A stretch of 64,000 nt of DNA from contig CAWEVH010000017.1 in NCBI GenBank assembly GCA_963812415.1, forward strand, positions 1-64,000. Direction: 5' to 3'. The translations under genes and the position numbers were made by a program. Each line of letters begins with the position of its first letter. The first letter of the stretch is position 1. Shown piece by piece: positions 33,701 to 41,874 of this stretch. Below the pieces are notes generated by a model. It saw only the letters and a program-made list of their open reading frames with translations. It did not search any database and was not told where the DNA came from. The stretch is from JACVRW01 sp963812415. GTDB taxonomy: Bacteria > Actinomycetota > Thermoleophilia > Solirubrobacterales > Thermoleophilaceae.

Positions 33701-34501
33701 GTCGCGCGCGGTCAGTTCGAGCAGGCGGAGGCGACGCTCGACGGGCTCGGCGACGGCCTTCAGTATCCGGGCTTCCCGAACTCGGTGATCGCCGTGGCAC
33801 GTGCAGAGCTCGCCCTGGCGCGTGGCGACGCCTCGTCCGCAATGGTCGAATTCACGCGGGCGGGAGAGGAGTTTCCCTACTCCGGCTGGCGGCCGGGGGC
33901 GGCTCGCGCACATCTTCTGATGGGTGAGCGAGCTCAAGCGATTGGCCTGGCCGACGAGGAGCTCGCGAGGGCCCGGCGGTTCGGGGCGCCTCGGGCGTTG
34001 GCGACCGCGCTGCGTGTGAGTGGTCTCTCTCATGGCGACAAGGGCGGCCTCGGCCTGTTGGAGGAGTCGGTCGAGGCGCTGCGCGGCTCACCGGCCGCGC
34101 TCGAGCGGGCGACGTCGCTCTGCGAGCTCGGCGCAGCGCTGCGGCGCGCCAAGCGTCGGGCCGACTCGCGTCCGTTCCTGAGGGAGGCGCTTGATCTCGC
34201 CCACCGCTGTGGAGCGCAGCCCCTCGAGGAGCGGGCGCGGACGGAGCTGGTGGCTTCGGGCGCACGGCCGAGGCGGCCGGCGCTGTCGGGCTTGGAGGCG
34301 CTGACCGCCTCGGAGCTGCGCGTGTGCCAGTTGGCTGCCGACGGGCTGTCGAACGCCGAGATCGCCCAGGCACTGTTCGTTACCCGCCGGACGGTCGAGA
34401 CCCATCTCGGGCATGCCTACCGCAAGCTGGCGATCACCTCCCGGGCCGAGCTCGCGCAGGCGCTTGCCGGAAGCGCGGCGGATCAGGGCGCTAACCGCTG
34501 A
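30713..34501 (+). CDS. Ser/Thr protein kinase - AAA/STAND ATPase - LuxR regulator fusion
   Basis: 1262 residues, intact. Kinase domain 10-270 with all catalytic motifs: GRGGMGVVYQ loop, Lys42, HRDVKPAN (Asp136), DFG at 157-159 and APE at 184-186. Residues about 322-620 form an ATPase as in LAL/MalT-like regulators: Walker A QAGIGKS near 354, Walker B LLEVDDAD near 464. Then about 550 residues of TPR-like helical repeats. The last 65 residues are a LuxR HTH (LTASELRVCQLAADGLSNAE, then RRTVETHLGHAYRKL). No membrane helix, so it is a cytoplasmic protein that could sense, phosphorylate and bind DNA. dppA starts 4 bases after the stop, implying cotranscription with the peptide transporter. Confidence 0.9.
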   Translation: MSLLATGSVLGDFRIEGVVGRGGMGVVYQAVQLSLGRPVALKVIAPHLTDEDGFRERFLRESRLSASIDHPHIVPVYAAGEEEGVSYIAMRFVEGVDMRAAITTAGRLEPQRATRIVAQVASALDSAHERGLVHRDVKPANILLSRHGGSDHAYLTDFGLTKREASAAGLTGSGEWVGTLDYVAPEQLRGGEVDGRTDVYSLGCVLYECLTGEVPFPRENALAKLWAHLSDPPPAASERVPELAPALSALVQHAIAKSPDDRFESAGELGSSAVAATSAETGAPTKALNGPLPGRRRRVPAPPSLRGTFGMPRSARMRTRDARLYERERELEQAEVELDAAAAGSGRVLMIEGQAGIGKSSLMGEVAGLADGRGFEVFSACGLELERDYAYGVVRQLFEQRVQLLEPLERARLFRGAAGLAESLFLRAAPPAAGPAESPEDRMFAALHGLYWFCAELSELAPVLLEVDDADRADQASLRFLAHLAPRLEGLAVAVLIARRPVEPGAQGQPLRDVERHAAVKLCPRPLSPAGSAALVRGRLGGGDSELYDACHRAAQGNPFLLGELCATMQAEGLAPTAATAPMVQRLGPRSIADSSLTRVGRVAPDARSLVQASALLGSGAELRHAAALAELGLERAAALADSLVDCGVLSSVVPLEFVHPVVRTSIVDDQPAGVRGVLHARAARLLADEGAAGELVCVHLMQAAPAGDEWVVEQLLQTARAALDEGAPEAAASLLARALSEPPNADQRVNVLYELGRAEALGPDPASAVDHLRAALGAATERDMRDELIAEVVSVLWHLGRRAELLEVARAELERCAPHTPLDSRRRLEAALITGLKFNVGHYEELDARLDALAPELTGSSPAERVMLAILAQRRVERAEPVGEALAAARLALDRGLLTDHAPSLRAPSGVALRALIESDQYEEAARWISEALELARARGSRVGLLTAQRFLAELAYYRGDLVAAEAEARLVAGDWVEYPSLAAFCAAGILAQTLVARGQFEQAEATLDGLGDGLQYPGFPNSVIAVARAELALARGDASSAMVEFTRAGEEFPYSGWRPGAARAHLLMGERAQAIGLADEELARARRFGAPRALATALRVSGLSHGDKGGLGLLEESVEALRGSPAALERATSLCELGAALRRAKRRADSRPFLREALDLAHRCGAQPLEERARTELVASGARPRRPALSGLEALTASELRVCQLAADGLSNAEIAQALFVTRRTVETHLGHAYRKLAITSRAELAQALAGSAADQGANR

Positions 34502-34505
34502 CGCC

Positions 34506-36202
34506 ATGTTCGCTCGGCTTCGCGAGGCAGGAGCCGGACCGAACACACTCGCGGCGCTCCTGTTCTCGGCCATGGCGATGTCGTTCGCTGCTTGCGACGA
34601 CGACAGCGGCCGCGAGCAGGGTCAGGCGATCACGATCGGATACTTCGCGCAGCCCGATCAGCTCGACCCTGCACTCGGCTTCAACGATTCCGAGCAACGC
34701 AGTTCTCACCCAGGTCTACCTGCCGCCTGCTGACCTACAAGCGGGTCGAGGGGCCGGCGGGCACGACCCTGATCCCCGGGCTGGCGGAGGAGCTTCCCGG
34801 GGTTTCCTCCGACGGGAGGACCTACACCCTGCGGCTGCGGGAGGGCCTTGTGTACTCGGACGGTAGCCCCGTGAAGGCGAGCGACTTCGAGCACGCGCTG
34901 CGGCGCGTTCTCAACCTGGGATCGCCCGGCGCGCCGCTGTACGAGCGGCTCGTCGGCGCGACCGAGTACGAGAAGGGTGGCGAGCCCGGAGGCCGACATC
35001 GCGGGAATCGAGACCGACGATCGGACGCGGCGCATCACGATCCGGCTGGATCAGCCGTTACGCGGCCTTCGATCACGTCCTCGCGCTGCCGTTCGCCACC
35101 CCGGTCCCCGCGGACACGCCGTTTCGCGAACGCGACGAAGCAGCCGCCGCCGGGCACCGGCCCGTTCTGCGATCACCGACTCGGAGCCGAACCGGGAGTT
35201 CGTGATGGAGCGCAACCCCGGGTTCGAGTCGCTGGGGATCGAGGGCGTGCCCGAGGCGAAGCTCGACCGGATCACGACCAGGGTCGAACGTCGACAAGAC
35301 GAAGCAGGCCCAGGACGTGCTCACGGGCAAGCTCGATTACATGTCCGACTCGCCGCCGCCGGACATGCTTCCGACCGTCAAGGAACGGGCGGGGGACCGC
35401 TATGAGGAGAACCGCCACGGCCAATACGAACTGGTTCTACCTGAACGGCCGCCTGCCGCCGTTCGATGACCCGCGCGTCCGCGAGGCGGTGAACTACGCG
35501 GTGGACAAGCGCGCGCTAGGACGCATCTACGCCGGGTGAGCTGCAAGTCGGATGCTCGTTCCTGCCGCCCGGGATGGCCGGCTACGACAAGGAGCTCGAC
35601 ACGAGCGGCTGCCCGTTCGGCAACCCGGCCGAGGCTCGCCGACCTCGCGCGAGCTCGGGCGCTGATCCGGGCGGCGGGCGCGGAGGGGGCGAAGGTGACG
35701 GTCTGGGGCTATCGACCAGCCACCGGCAAGTCAGACGTCGTGCAGTCCTACACCGAGATGCTGAACCAGATCGGTCTGGACGCGGAGGTGAAGATGGTCG
35801 ACTTCAAGCATCTGGCGTCAGACGATCGGCAATGCGGCGACCGAAGGCGCAGACCGGGCATCGAGGGCCTCGACGCCGGCGTTTTTTCATCCGCTGGCCT
35901 ATTTCACACTCGTCCACGGGGACGCGATTCGCGCCCGACGAACAACAGGAACACCTCGAACATCGACGACCCGCGCATCAACGGAAGCGGTCGACCGCCT
36001 GGAGCGCGAGCGGGACATCGATGCAGTCGCCGACGACTGGGCGGAGCTCAACCACTACCTGGTGAGACAAGGCTACCTGGTCCCCTTCGGCCATCGGATC
36101 CGCGGGACCTTCGTCTCGGACCGGATCGACTTCGAGAACTGCACGGTGTTTCACAACATCTACCTCGAGGACTTCTCTCAGCTTCTGCCTCAAGGAGGGT
36201 GA
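34506..36202 (+). pseudogene. dipeptide/oligopeptide ABC transporter binding lipoprotein, 17 apparent +1 frameshifts
   Basis: Family 5 solute-binding lipoprotein. Starts with a signal ending at a lipobox-like SFAAC, then AITIGYFAQPDQLDPALGFN. The frame moves by +1 at about 34692, 34726, 34981, 35058, 35121, 35171, 35286, 35411, 35539, 35631, 35821, 35846, 35859, 35887, 35930, 35940 and 35983. Skipping one base at each gives exactly 560 codons and a continuous family protein (LLTYKRVEGPAGTTLIPGLA, WFYLNGRLPPFDDPRVREAV, LVHGDAI, NTSNIDDPRIN, HRIRGTFVSDRIDFENC). Apart from stops created by the shifts there is no decay. Either an insertion-rich sequence error or a real broken gene; as written it cannot be translated normally. 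Confidence 0.75.
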
Positions 36203-37214
36203 GGGGTAGCGGGCTCTAGCCTGCCCGCACGGGGCTTCGTCCCACCCGGTCCCTGGCGGCCTGGCGGCTCGGCGCCTGGGGCGCGATCGGCGGGCGCTGG
36301 CGGCTGCGGGCATCCTGCTCGCGCTGGGGGTGGCGTCGGTTGCCGCGCCGGCCTGGGCGAAACTCGTGGCGGACAGCGGCCCGCAGGAGATACACATCTC
36401 CGAGACGGTCGAAGGTCGACGGCGAGACGGTGGACGTGGTCGGGCACGACGGGAGACCCGATCGGACCGACGTGGGAGTGGGCGCTTTTTCCTCGGGGCC
36501 GATACACAGGGGCGGGACGTGATGGTGCGTCTGCTCTACGGGGGGCGCAACTCGCTGTTGATCGGCATCGCCGCCGCGCTGGCGACGATCGCGCTGGGCG
36601 TCGGGCTCGGGCTGCTGTCCGGATACGCCGGCGGCTTGGTCGATGGCGCGATCTCGGGCGGCGTCGACGTGCTGTGGGCCTTTCCCGGGATCCTGCTGGG
36701 CGTCGCCCTGGGTGCCGCGCTCACGGCCGGCGGACTCGACCTCGGGCCGGTGGAGATCTCCAGCGGCTCGATCCTGATTCCGGTCTTCGTGATAACGATC
36801 GGGACCGTGCCGTACGTCGTGCGCCCAATCCGGGCGCAAGTCCGATCGGTGCGTGAGCAGGAGTTCGTGCTCGCCGCCCGCGCCGTCGGGATGGGTCCCG
36901 TGCGGATCATGGGCCAGGAGATCCTGCCGAACGTCGCGTCAACGCTGGTCGTGCTGTTCCCGCTGATCGTGGGCAACGCGATCCAACTCGAGGCGGCGCT
37001 GTCGTTCCTCGGCGTCGGCGTGCAGCCACCCGACCCGTCGTGGGGGACGCTGATCGACGACGGCGTCGAGCGCCTCACGACCGCCCCTCACCTGGCCCTG
37101 GTCGCGGGCATGTTGGTCGTGCTCACGGTCCTGACGCTCAACATGCTCGGCGACGGCGTACGCCGTGCCTTCGACCCGCACGCGCGGCGGCGCAGGTACC
37201 TGAAGCAGACATGA
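36199..37214 (+). pseudogene. dipeptide ABC transporter permease (DppC type), 5 apparent +1 frameshifts near the start
   Basis: Second permease type with the DppC/OppC layout. GTG overlaps the dppA stop. One extra base each at about 36217, 36257, 36414, 36457 and 36485 splits the first third; correcting them gives 336 residues reading LAARRLGRDRRALAAAGILL, PTWEWAFFLGADTQGRDVMV. From 36486 on the frame is intact with six membrane helices and the EAA loop (EFVLAARAVGMGPVRIMGQE). Exports nothing; family members import di- and oligopeptides. Order binding protein-DppC-DppB is reversed from the usual B-C. No ATPase genes follow. Confidence 0.75.
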
Positions 37215-38168
37215 TCGGGTTCGCCGCACGCCGTCTGACCTCGATGCTGCTCGTGATGTTCGCCGTGTCCGTGCTCGTCTTCCTGATCTTCAATGTGATC
37301 CCGAACGGGGATCCCGCCCAGCGCATGGCCGGGGACCAGGCCACCGAGACCCAGATCGAGGTGATCCGGCGGGAGTGGGGCTTCGACGAGCCGCTCCCGG
37401 CCCAGTACCTGAACACGATGGAGAAGCTGTTCGGCGGCGACCTCGTCTCCTACTACAGCCAGCTCGACGTCCGCGAGGAGATCTGGAAGGGCGTGCCGCG
37501 CACGCTCTCACTCGCGCTCGGGGCAGCGCTGCTGTGGATCGTGGCCGGCGTCGGCCTTGCGGTGTACACCGCGCTCAAGGCCGGCGGGACCACGGACCGT
37601 CTGCTGAGCGGCCTCGCCTTAGCCAGCGTGTCCATTCCCGGCTTCTGGCTCGCGGCGATGATGAGCCACTACCTCGGCTTCGAGCTCGGCCTCTTCCCAA
37701 ACGGCGGCTACGTGCCGCTCACCGAGGACGCGATCCAGTGGCTGTGGCACATGGTGCTTCCGTGGACCGCCCTCGCGATCCTCTTCGTGGGCGTGTACGC
37801 GCGCGTGTTGCACGTGAGCATCCTCGAGACGATGAACGCGGACTACGTACGCACGGCCCGCGCCAAGGGCATCTCGGAGCGGCAGGTGATCCTGCGTCAC
37901 GCGCTGCGCAACGCGATGATCCCGGTGGTCGCGCTCTGGGGACTCGACGTCGGCGCCGTGATCGGCGGCGGGGCGATCCTCATCGAGTCGATTTTCAGCC
38001 TAGGGGGCGTCGGGCAGTACGCCGCGATCTGCGCTCGGTCAACTCGATCTGCCGCCGATCATGGCGGTCACCATCTACGGCGCATTCTTCATCGTGATCC
38101 TCAACACCATCGCCGACCTAATCCTTGCCGGGCTCGACCCGCGCGTGCGCCTCGCACGGGCGAGATGA
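37211..38168 (+). CDS. dipeptide ABC transporter permease (DppB type), one apparent +1 frameshift
   Basis: Six membrane helices; starts MIGFAARRLTSMLLVMFAVS, EAA loop near DYVRTARAKGISERQVILRH. The sequence is coherent to about 38028, then continues in the +1 frame (GQLDLPPIMAVTIYGAFFIV ... LAGLDPRVRLARAR) to the TGA at 38168; leaving out the T at about 38030 gives 318 residues, the family length. Partners with the upstream DppC-like protein. The ATPase subunits must be encoded elsewhere. ATGA overlap with the previous gene. Confidence 0.82.
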
Positions 38169-38321
38169 GCGACGGTCCCGCCTCAGCGAATCCAGGCGGG
38201 CGGTGAGGTCGATCCAGCCGCAGAAGGGCTGCTCGCGGGTCCCGTCGACGCTGATTCGCCCCTCGGGCGGACCGTCGGTCGCGTCGAGCTCGATGACAAC
38301 CCTGTGGCTCCCGCCGGGCAT
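38118..38321 (-). CDS. small hypothetical protein
   Basis: 67 residues from ATG 38321. The middle reads like a real protein, not a shadow frame: RISVDGTREQPFCGWIDLTA with flanking hydrophobic/acidic alternation. Such short two-strand-one-helix proteins (FSGW-type ending) are common hypothetical genes in actinobacteria. Convergent with dppB, overlapping its last 51 bp. The last 20 residues are low-quality and may be out of frame. Confidence 0.45.
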   Translation of the reverse strand: MPGGSHRVVIELDATDGPPEGRISVDGTREQPFCGWIDLTARLDSLRRDRRSSRPCEAHARVEPGKD

Positions 38322-38415
38322 GCGGCCATGCTGACGAAGGCGCCGGCGTCCCGCATCGTGGCCCCACCCTGAACTTTTGCTGCTGCGCAGACGTGGTGCG
38401 GGCAGCCGGGCGGCG

Positions 38416-38997
38416 CTACGCCGCAGCGAAAGCCCGCAGCTGCTCGCGGGCGCCGCCCACGAGCGGCGTGCCGTGGGCGACCAGCAGGTTGTCGAACTCG
38501 AGCTCGTCCGCGAGCGCGGCGTAGGCCTTCCGCAGCCCGCGCTTTGTCTCCTCGGGCTCGTCCATGAGCTTGTCCTGGACGAAGCCGAGCCGCCCGCCGT
38601 AGCGGATCACCCCGTCGGCGACCGCCAGGGCGGAGACCGCCGGGATGTGGAGGGCGGCCTCGTCCGGGCAGATCGCGCCGACCTCATGGACCGTGACCGC
38701 GCCCCCGACGAGCGCGTCCCCGAAGTCGTACGGCTCCACCGGGGCGTCGTCGGCGAACTCGTGCAGCCCGACCCGCGGCACGCGCACGGACGCGCCGAAG
38801 CGCTCGCGGGCCTCGAGGCTGCTGCGCTGGTGGTGGCGGTTGGTGAGGATGATCTCGTCGACCGAGTCGACCTCGTCCGGCACCGCGAGCGGGTCGATCA
38901 GCACGCTCAGGTCCGGGAGCCAGTACGAGCTCACGTCCACGCCGATCTTCGGATGGCGTGCCATCCAGTGCCTGATGCCGGGTGCGATCTCCTCCAT
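38416..38997 (-). CDS. metallo-beta-lactamase-fold-like protein without the usual metal motif
   Basis: 193 residues from the ATG that begins MEEIAPGIRHWMARHPKIGV; a longer frame upstream has no coding character. The pattern of strands (SSYWLPDLSVLIDPLAVPDE, then DEIILTNRHHQRSSLEARER) follows the N-terminal half of MBL proteins, with NRHHQRSS at the position of HxHxDH, so zinc binding is uncertain. The C-terminal LLVAHGTPLVGGAREQLRAF matches the family's last His-containing strand. Probable role: hydrolase-like or degenerate. Function unknown. Confidence 0.65.
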   Translation of the reverse strand: MEEIAPGIRHWMARHPKIGVDVSSYWLPDLSVLIDPLAVPDEVDSVDEIILTNRHHQRSSLEARERFGASVRVPRVGLHEFADDAPVEPYDFGDALVGGAVTVHEVGAICPDEAALHIPAVSALAVADGVIRYGGRLGFVQDKLMDEPEETKRGLRKAYAALADELEFDNLLVAHGTPLVGGAREQLRAFAAA

Positions 38998-39054
38998 CCG
39001 GGCGACGATACCGTGTCCCCAGCGAGCGCGGGTGCGGGCTTGCGATCGGACATT

Positions 39055-39098
39055 CTGCAAGAAAAATTGCAGCTTGCAGGACATTCGCCTGATACAAC
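39055..39098 (+). promoter_or_regulatory. hairpin and possible promoter upstream of the riboswitch
   Basis: Perfect inverted repeat ctgcaa-gaaaaa-ttgcag (39055-39072), AT-rich for this genome. The octamer ggacattc occurs on both sides (39048-39055 and 39079-39086). TTGCAG at 39067-39072 with GATACA at 39091-39096, 18 bp apart, could be -35/-10. Confidence 0.35.
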
Positions 39099-39250
39099 GA
39101 CGCCTTCGCACGCCGAGTCATCGGCCCTCCGGGGGCCGGTGAGCGGGGGAACCAATGCGGCCGTCCTGCGGTCGCGGGGGCGAATCACCCGGGCCGGGTG
39201 CCCGGGAGTAGCGCGAGAGCGCGAGCCCGTCAGCTCACCTCGTAGGCGTC
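39099..39250 (+). ncRNA. cyclic di-AMP riboswitch (ydaO/yuaA class)
   Basis: The sequence carries the conserved blocks of this class in order: GCCGAGTC (39112 on), GGTGAGCGGGGGAACCAA (39138 on), GGGGCGAATCACCCGGG, and the hallmark GAGCCCGTCAGCTCACCTCG followed by TAGGCGTC. P1 is a perfect 7-bp pair, GACGCCT (39099-39105) with AGGCGTC (39244-39250), and GGTGAG (39138-39143) pairs with CTCACC (39234-39239). In actinobacteria this riboswitch typically precedes cell-wall hydrolase genes and turns them off when c-di-AMP is high; here a hydrolase ATG follows 7 bases after P1. Confidence 0.9.
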
Positions 39251-39257
39251 ACACGAG

Positions 39258-40226
39258 ATGCCGTTCAGACCGACGCCCAAGAGCATTCTCCTCGCGAGCC
39301 TCCTCGCCTGCGCCCTGCTGGCCGCCGCGCCGGCGGCCGCCCCGCTCGGGGCCGAGCAGGCCGATGCCGCCACCGCGAGCGCCTCCAAGTCGCGCGGGCC
39401 CGAGGTGCGTCGCCTCCAGCGCGCGATCGGCGTGGCGGCCGACGGCGTGTTCGGTCCGGCGACCGAGCGGGCGCTCAAGCGCTGGCAGCGCCGCCACGGG
39501 CTGGTGGCGGACGGGATCGCCGGGCCGCAGACGCGCGCCGCGCTCGGCCTGGGTTCCGGGCCCGTGCTCAAGCGGGGACGGCTTCGGACCGGCGGCCGCC
39601 GGGCCGCGAGCGGCGACCGGCGAGGGAGCCGGAGACGTGGCGGCAGCGGCGTGCGCTCGCTCCAGCGTCGCATCGGCGTGCCGGCCGACGGCGTGTTCGG
39701 CCCCGCGACCGAGGCCGCCCTCAAGCGCTGGCAGCGCCGGCACGGCCTGGTGGCCGACGGCGTCGCGGGACCGGTTACGCGTCGCGCGCTCGGACTCGGG
39801 CCGGGCCCGGTGCTGAAGCGGCGCGGGTCCGGCGGCGGCGGAGGTGGTGGAGGCGGCTCCGGGCGCAAGGGCGCGGTGATCCGCCGCGTGATCGCGGCGG
39901 CCAACCGGATCGCGACCTCGCCGTACAAGTACGGCGGCGGCCACCGCTCCTTCAGCGACTCCGGCTACGACTGCTCCGGCTCGGTCTCCTACGCGCTGCA
40001 CGGCGGCGGCCTGCTGTCCTCGCCGCTCGACTCGACCGCCTTCATGAGCTGGGGCGAGCCCGGCCCGGGCCGCCACATCACGATCTACGCGCATAGCGGC
40101 CACGCCTACATGGTCATCGACGGCCGCCGCTTCGACACGAGTGCCCGCTTCGAGACCGGCTCGCGCTGGACGAGCACGCGGCGCTCGCCGGCGGGCTTCG
40201 TCGCCCGCCACCCTGCCGGGTTCTAG
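39258..40226 (+). CDS. secreted NlpC/P60-like hydrolase with two peptidoglycan-binding domains
   Basis: 322 residues. Signal peptide (residues 1-37), then two PG_binding_1 repeats, about 50-97 and 130-178; both contain ADGVFGPATE and ALKRWQRRHGLVADG, so they arose by duplication. A Gly-rich linker precedes the catalytic domain from about 215: YDCSGSVSYAL (nucleophile Cys) and AHSGHAYMVIDGRRFDTS (His). The expected role is cleavage of stem peptides in the cell wall. Controlled by the c-di-AMP riboswitch directly upstream. Followed by a weak hairpin. Confidence 0.9.
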   Translation: MPFRPTPKSILLASLLACALLAAAPAAAPLGAEQADAATASASKSRGPEVRRLQRAIGVAADGVFGPATERALKRWQRRHGLVADGIAGPQTRAALGLGSGPVLKRGRLRTGGRRAASGDRRGSRRRGGSGVRSLQRRIGVPADGVFGPATEAALKRWQRRHGLVADGVAGPVTRRALGLGPGPVLKRRGSGGGGGGGGGSGRKGAVIRRVIAAANRIATSPYKYGGGHRSFSDSGYDCSGSVSYALHGGGLLSSPLDSTAFMSWGEPGPGRHITIYAHSGHAYMVIDGRRFDTSARFETGSRWTSTRRSPAGFVARHPAGF

Positions 40227-40229
40227 CGG

Positions 40230-40250
40230 CGAGGCCGCGGCTGGGCCTCG
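40230..40250 (+). terminator. weak hairpin after the cell-wall hydrolase
   Basis: CGAGGCC and GGCCTCG, 7-bp stem with a 7-base loop, four bases past the stop codon; no T run behind it. Could end the transcript. The rest of the gap to 40388 shows no gene. Confidence 0.4.
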
Positions 40251-40388
40251 TCATTCCTGGGTCGACCTCAACGGTCAAGCGAGCGCTGCTCTCGAGCGAG
40301 CCGGTCGTGCTCCACGCGCCGGGCTGCCGCCGGTGCCACGAGCCGGGCCCGGCCCGGTCGGAGGCGCGATCGAGCGGGTCGTGCCCGG

Positions 40389-41129
40389 CTAACCCACGAG
40401 CTGGACCATGCGCAGGTCGTTGCCGGGGAAGACGTCGCCGCCTTCGGTCACCGAGGCGAAGGCCTCCGCCTGGGCGCTGCCCGGCTGGAAGAGCCCTCCC
40501 ACGGCCGCGACCCTGACCGAGAGGGTGTGCGGCACCCCGTCGCAGGGCGTGGGCCCGAATGTGGCACCGCCGGCGACCTGACCCTGGTAGATGTTGACCT
40601 GTCCGCCCTGCCCTGTAGCCGTCATCGGGCACGTGACGGTGACCTCGATCCGGGCGGCCGCGCCTCCGCTCTCGAGCACAGCCTGATCGGCCAGCCGGAC
40701 CGCCACGCTGGGCCGGACGCGGAACGACGCCGAGTCGCTGGCCTGCTTCGTACTGCCCTGTCGCACGACCAGCAGCGCGCTTGCCTGGGCCGCTCCCGTC
40801 AGGAAGGTGCCGGCGCTCGCCGGCACGGTGACTCCGACGACGGTGGGAATCCGATTGCAGGTCGGCGTGAACGAGGCCGCGCCCGACGCCTGCGGCTGGG
40901 TCACGCTGACACGCGCCTCGACGATGGTGGCCTTGCGGTCACAGCGCGTCTCGATGTCGAACGAGATCGAGCGCCCGTCCGGCGCGAGCGCCGCCTGCAC
41001 CGAGAGGATCTCGACGCTCAGCTCGGTGCGGTGGGCACTCGCCGGGGGCGCCCCGGCCGCCACGAGCAACCCGATCAAGCCCCCAAACGCCAGCCGCCGC
41101 AAGCTCCGCGAGACACGACCCGTACCCAT
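40389..41129 (-). CDS. exported protein with duplicated beta-sandwich, unknown
   Basis: 246 residues from ATG 41129, preceded by a good SD (gaggag). Signal peptide RRLAFGGLIGLLVAAGAPPA. The mature protein has two related halves: each has a hydrophobic strand, a single Cys before a Pro-rich turn (FTPTCNRIPTVVGVTVPA; FGPTPCDGVPHTLSVRVAA), and the end of one half echoes the other (GTFLTGAAQASALLVV; GLFQPGSAQAEAFASV). So a tandem Ig-like domain secreted protein. Family not recognised. It faces away from the wall hydrolase. Confidence 0.6.
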   Translation of the reverse strand: MGTGRVSRSLRRLAFGGLIGLLVAAGAPPASAHRTELSVEILSVQAALAPDGRSISFDIETRCDRKATIVEARVSVTQPQASGAASFTPTCNRIPTVVGVTVPASAGTFLTGAAQASALLVVRQGSTKQASDSASFRVRPSVAVRLADQAVLESGGAAARIEVTVTCPMTATGQGGQVNIYQGQVAGGATFGPTPCDGVPHTLSVRVAAVGGLFQPGSAQAEAFASVTEGGDVFPGNDLRMVQLVG

Positions 41130-41205
41130 CACCACGACCTCCTCGCTTCCACAGGTGCCTACCCGTACTACGGGCCGGTGGAGGCAAAGGATTGCGGCCA
41201 GGCCG

Positions 41206-41748
41206 CTAGGCGGGCGGGTTGCCCTTGGCGGTGAGCGCGTACCAGGTGCCGCCGAACTCGACGATGTCGTTGCAGAGCACCTGGCCCCGCGGATCATCGA
41301 TGTAGAAGTAGAGCGCCTGGCCCTTGTACGTCACCTGGCGGCGGCCGTCGCGGCGCCTGATCGTCCCGAGCAGGTCGGCGTCGACACCGCGACCGGCGCG
41401 CGGGCGCGCACGGGCGTAGAACGGCGGCCAGGCCGCTGCGCAGGCGCCGTAGCAGCGTGTCCGGTTCCTCGGGTCGCGCGTGAAGAGGTAGAGCGCGCGG
41501 TCGCGCCCGTCGAACAGCACCGGCCCGAACTGGGAGTCGCGCAGGCGCACGAGTGGACCGCGGGGGCCGGCGGCCGGCTGCACAGGCTCAGTGGCCGTGG
41601 CCGCGGGCTCGCCCTGCTCCGCCGGCGCCGAGGCTGACGTCGTCATTGCGCGCTCGCCCGAGCTGCCCGCGCTGTCGTCGTCCCCGCATGCCACGAGCGC
41701 CGCGCTTGCCAGCAGCAGGAGGGTTGCGAGCCGCTTCATCGAGTCCAT
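41206..41748 (-). CDS. secreted lipoprotein, Yx(F/W/Y)xxD repeat family (COG4315-like)
   Basis: 180 residues from ATG 41748 (or 177 from 41739). Lipobox ALVACGDDD, then a Thr/Ala-rich spacer of about 45 residues, then the domain with two LYLFTRD / LYFYIDD motifs separated by RTRCYGACAAAWPPF, typical of this predicted lipoprotein family. It is thought to be extracytoplasmic; function unproven. The longer frame upstream would bury the lipoprotein signal. Confidence 0.8.
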   Translation of the reverse strand: MDSMKRLATLLLLASAALVACGDDDSAGSSGERAMTTSASAPAEQGEPAATATEPVQPAAGPRGPLVRLRDSQFGPVLFDGRDRALYLFTRDPRNRTRCYGACAAAWPPFYARARPRAGRGVDADLLGTIRRRDGRRQVTYKGQALYFYIDDPRGQVLCNDIVEFGGTWYALTAKGNPPA

Positions 41749-41874
41749 TGCATCGGCATGTCCCGGCACCGTCCACCCCACGGGTCCATCCGTTACGACT
41801 CGGTAATTGCCCACTAAGCCCATGGGCATTGTGCTAGCTTCCCTCACCGGTAAAGTCGATTGGCAAGGTGGAGA
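41749..41874. promoter_or_regulatory. divergent region between lipoprotein and sulfate-binding gene
   Basis: Contains the 10-bp palindrome GCCCATGGGC (41817-41826) and, before sbp, gtgctagctt. Likely holds both promoters. It is a reasonable place for an Rrf2 operator but no site is recognisable by eye. Confidence 0.35.

Noticed and set aside
34506..38168. interpretation of the dpp operon as an ordinary decaying pseudogene
   Set aside because: All shifts have the same sign and protein conservation is unspoiled between them, which is not how neutral decay looks; left open as a minor alternative.
39400..39800. near-identical repeat units of about 240 bp spacing
   Set aside because: Not a mobile or CRISPR repeat; it is the duplicated peptidoglycan-binding domain within one gene.
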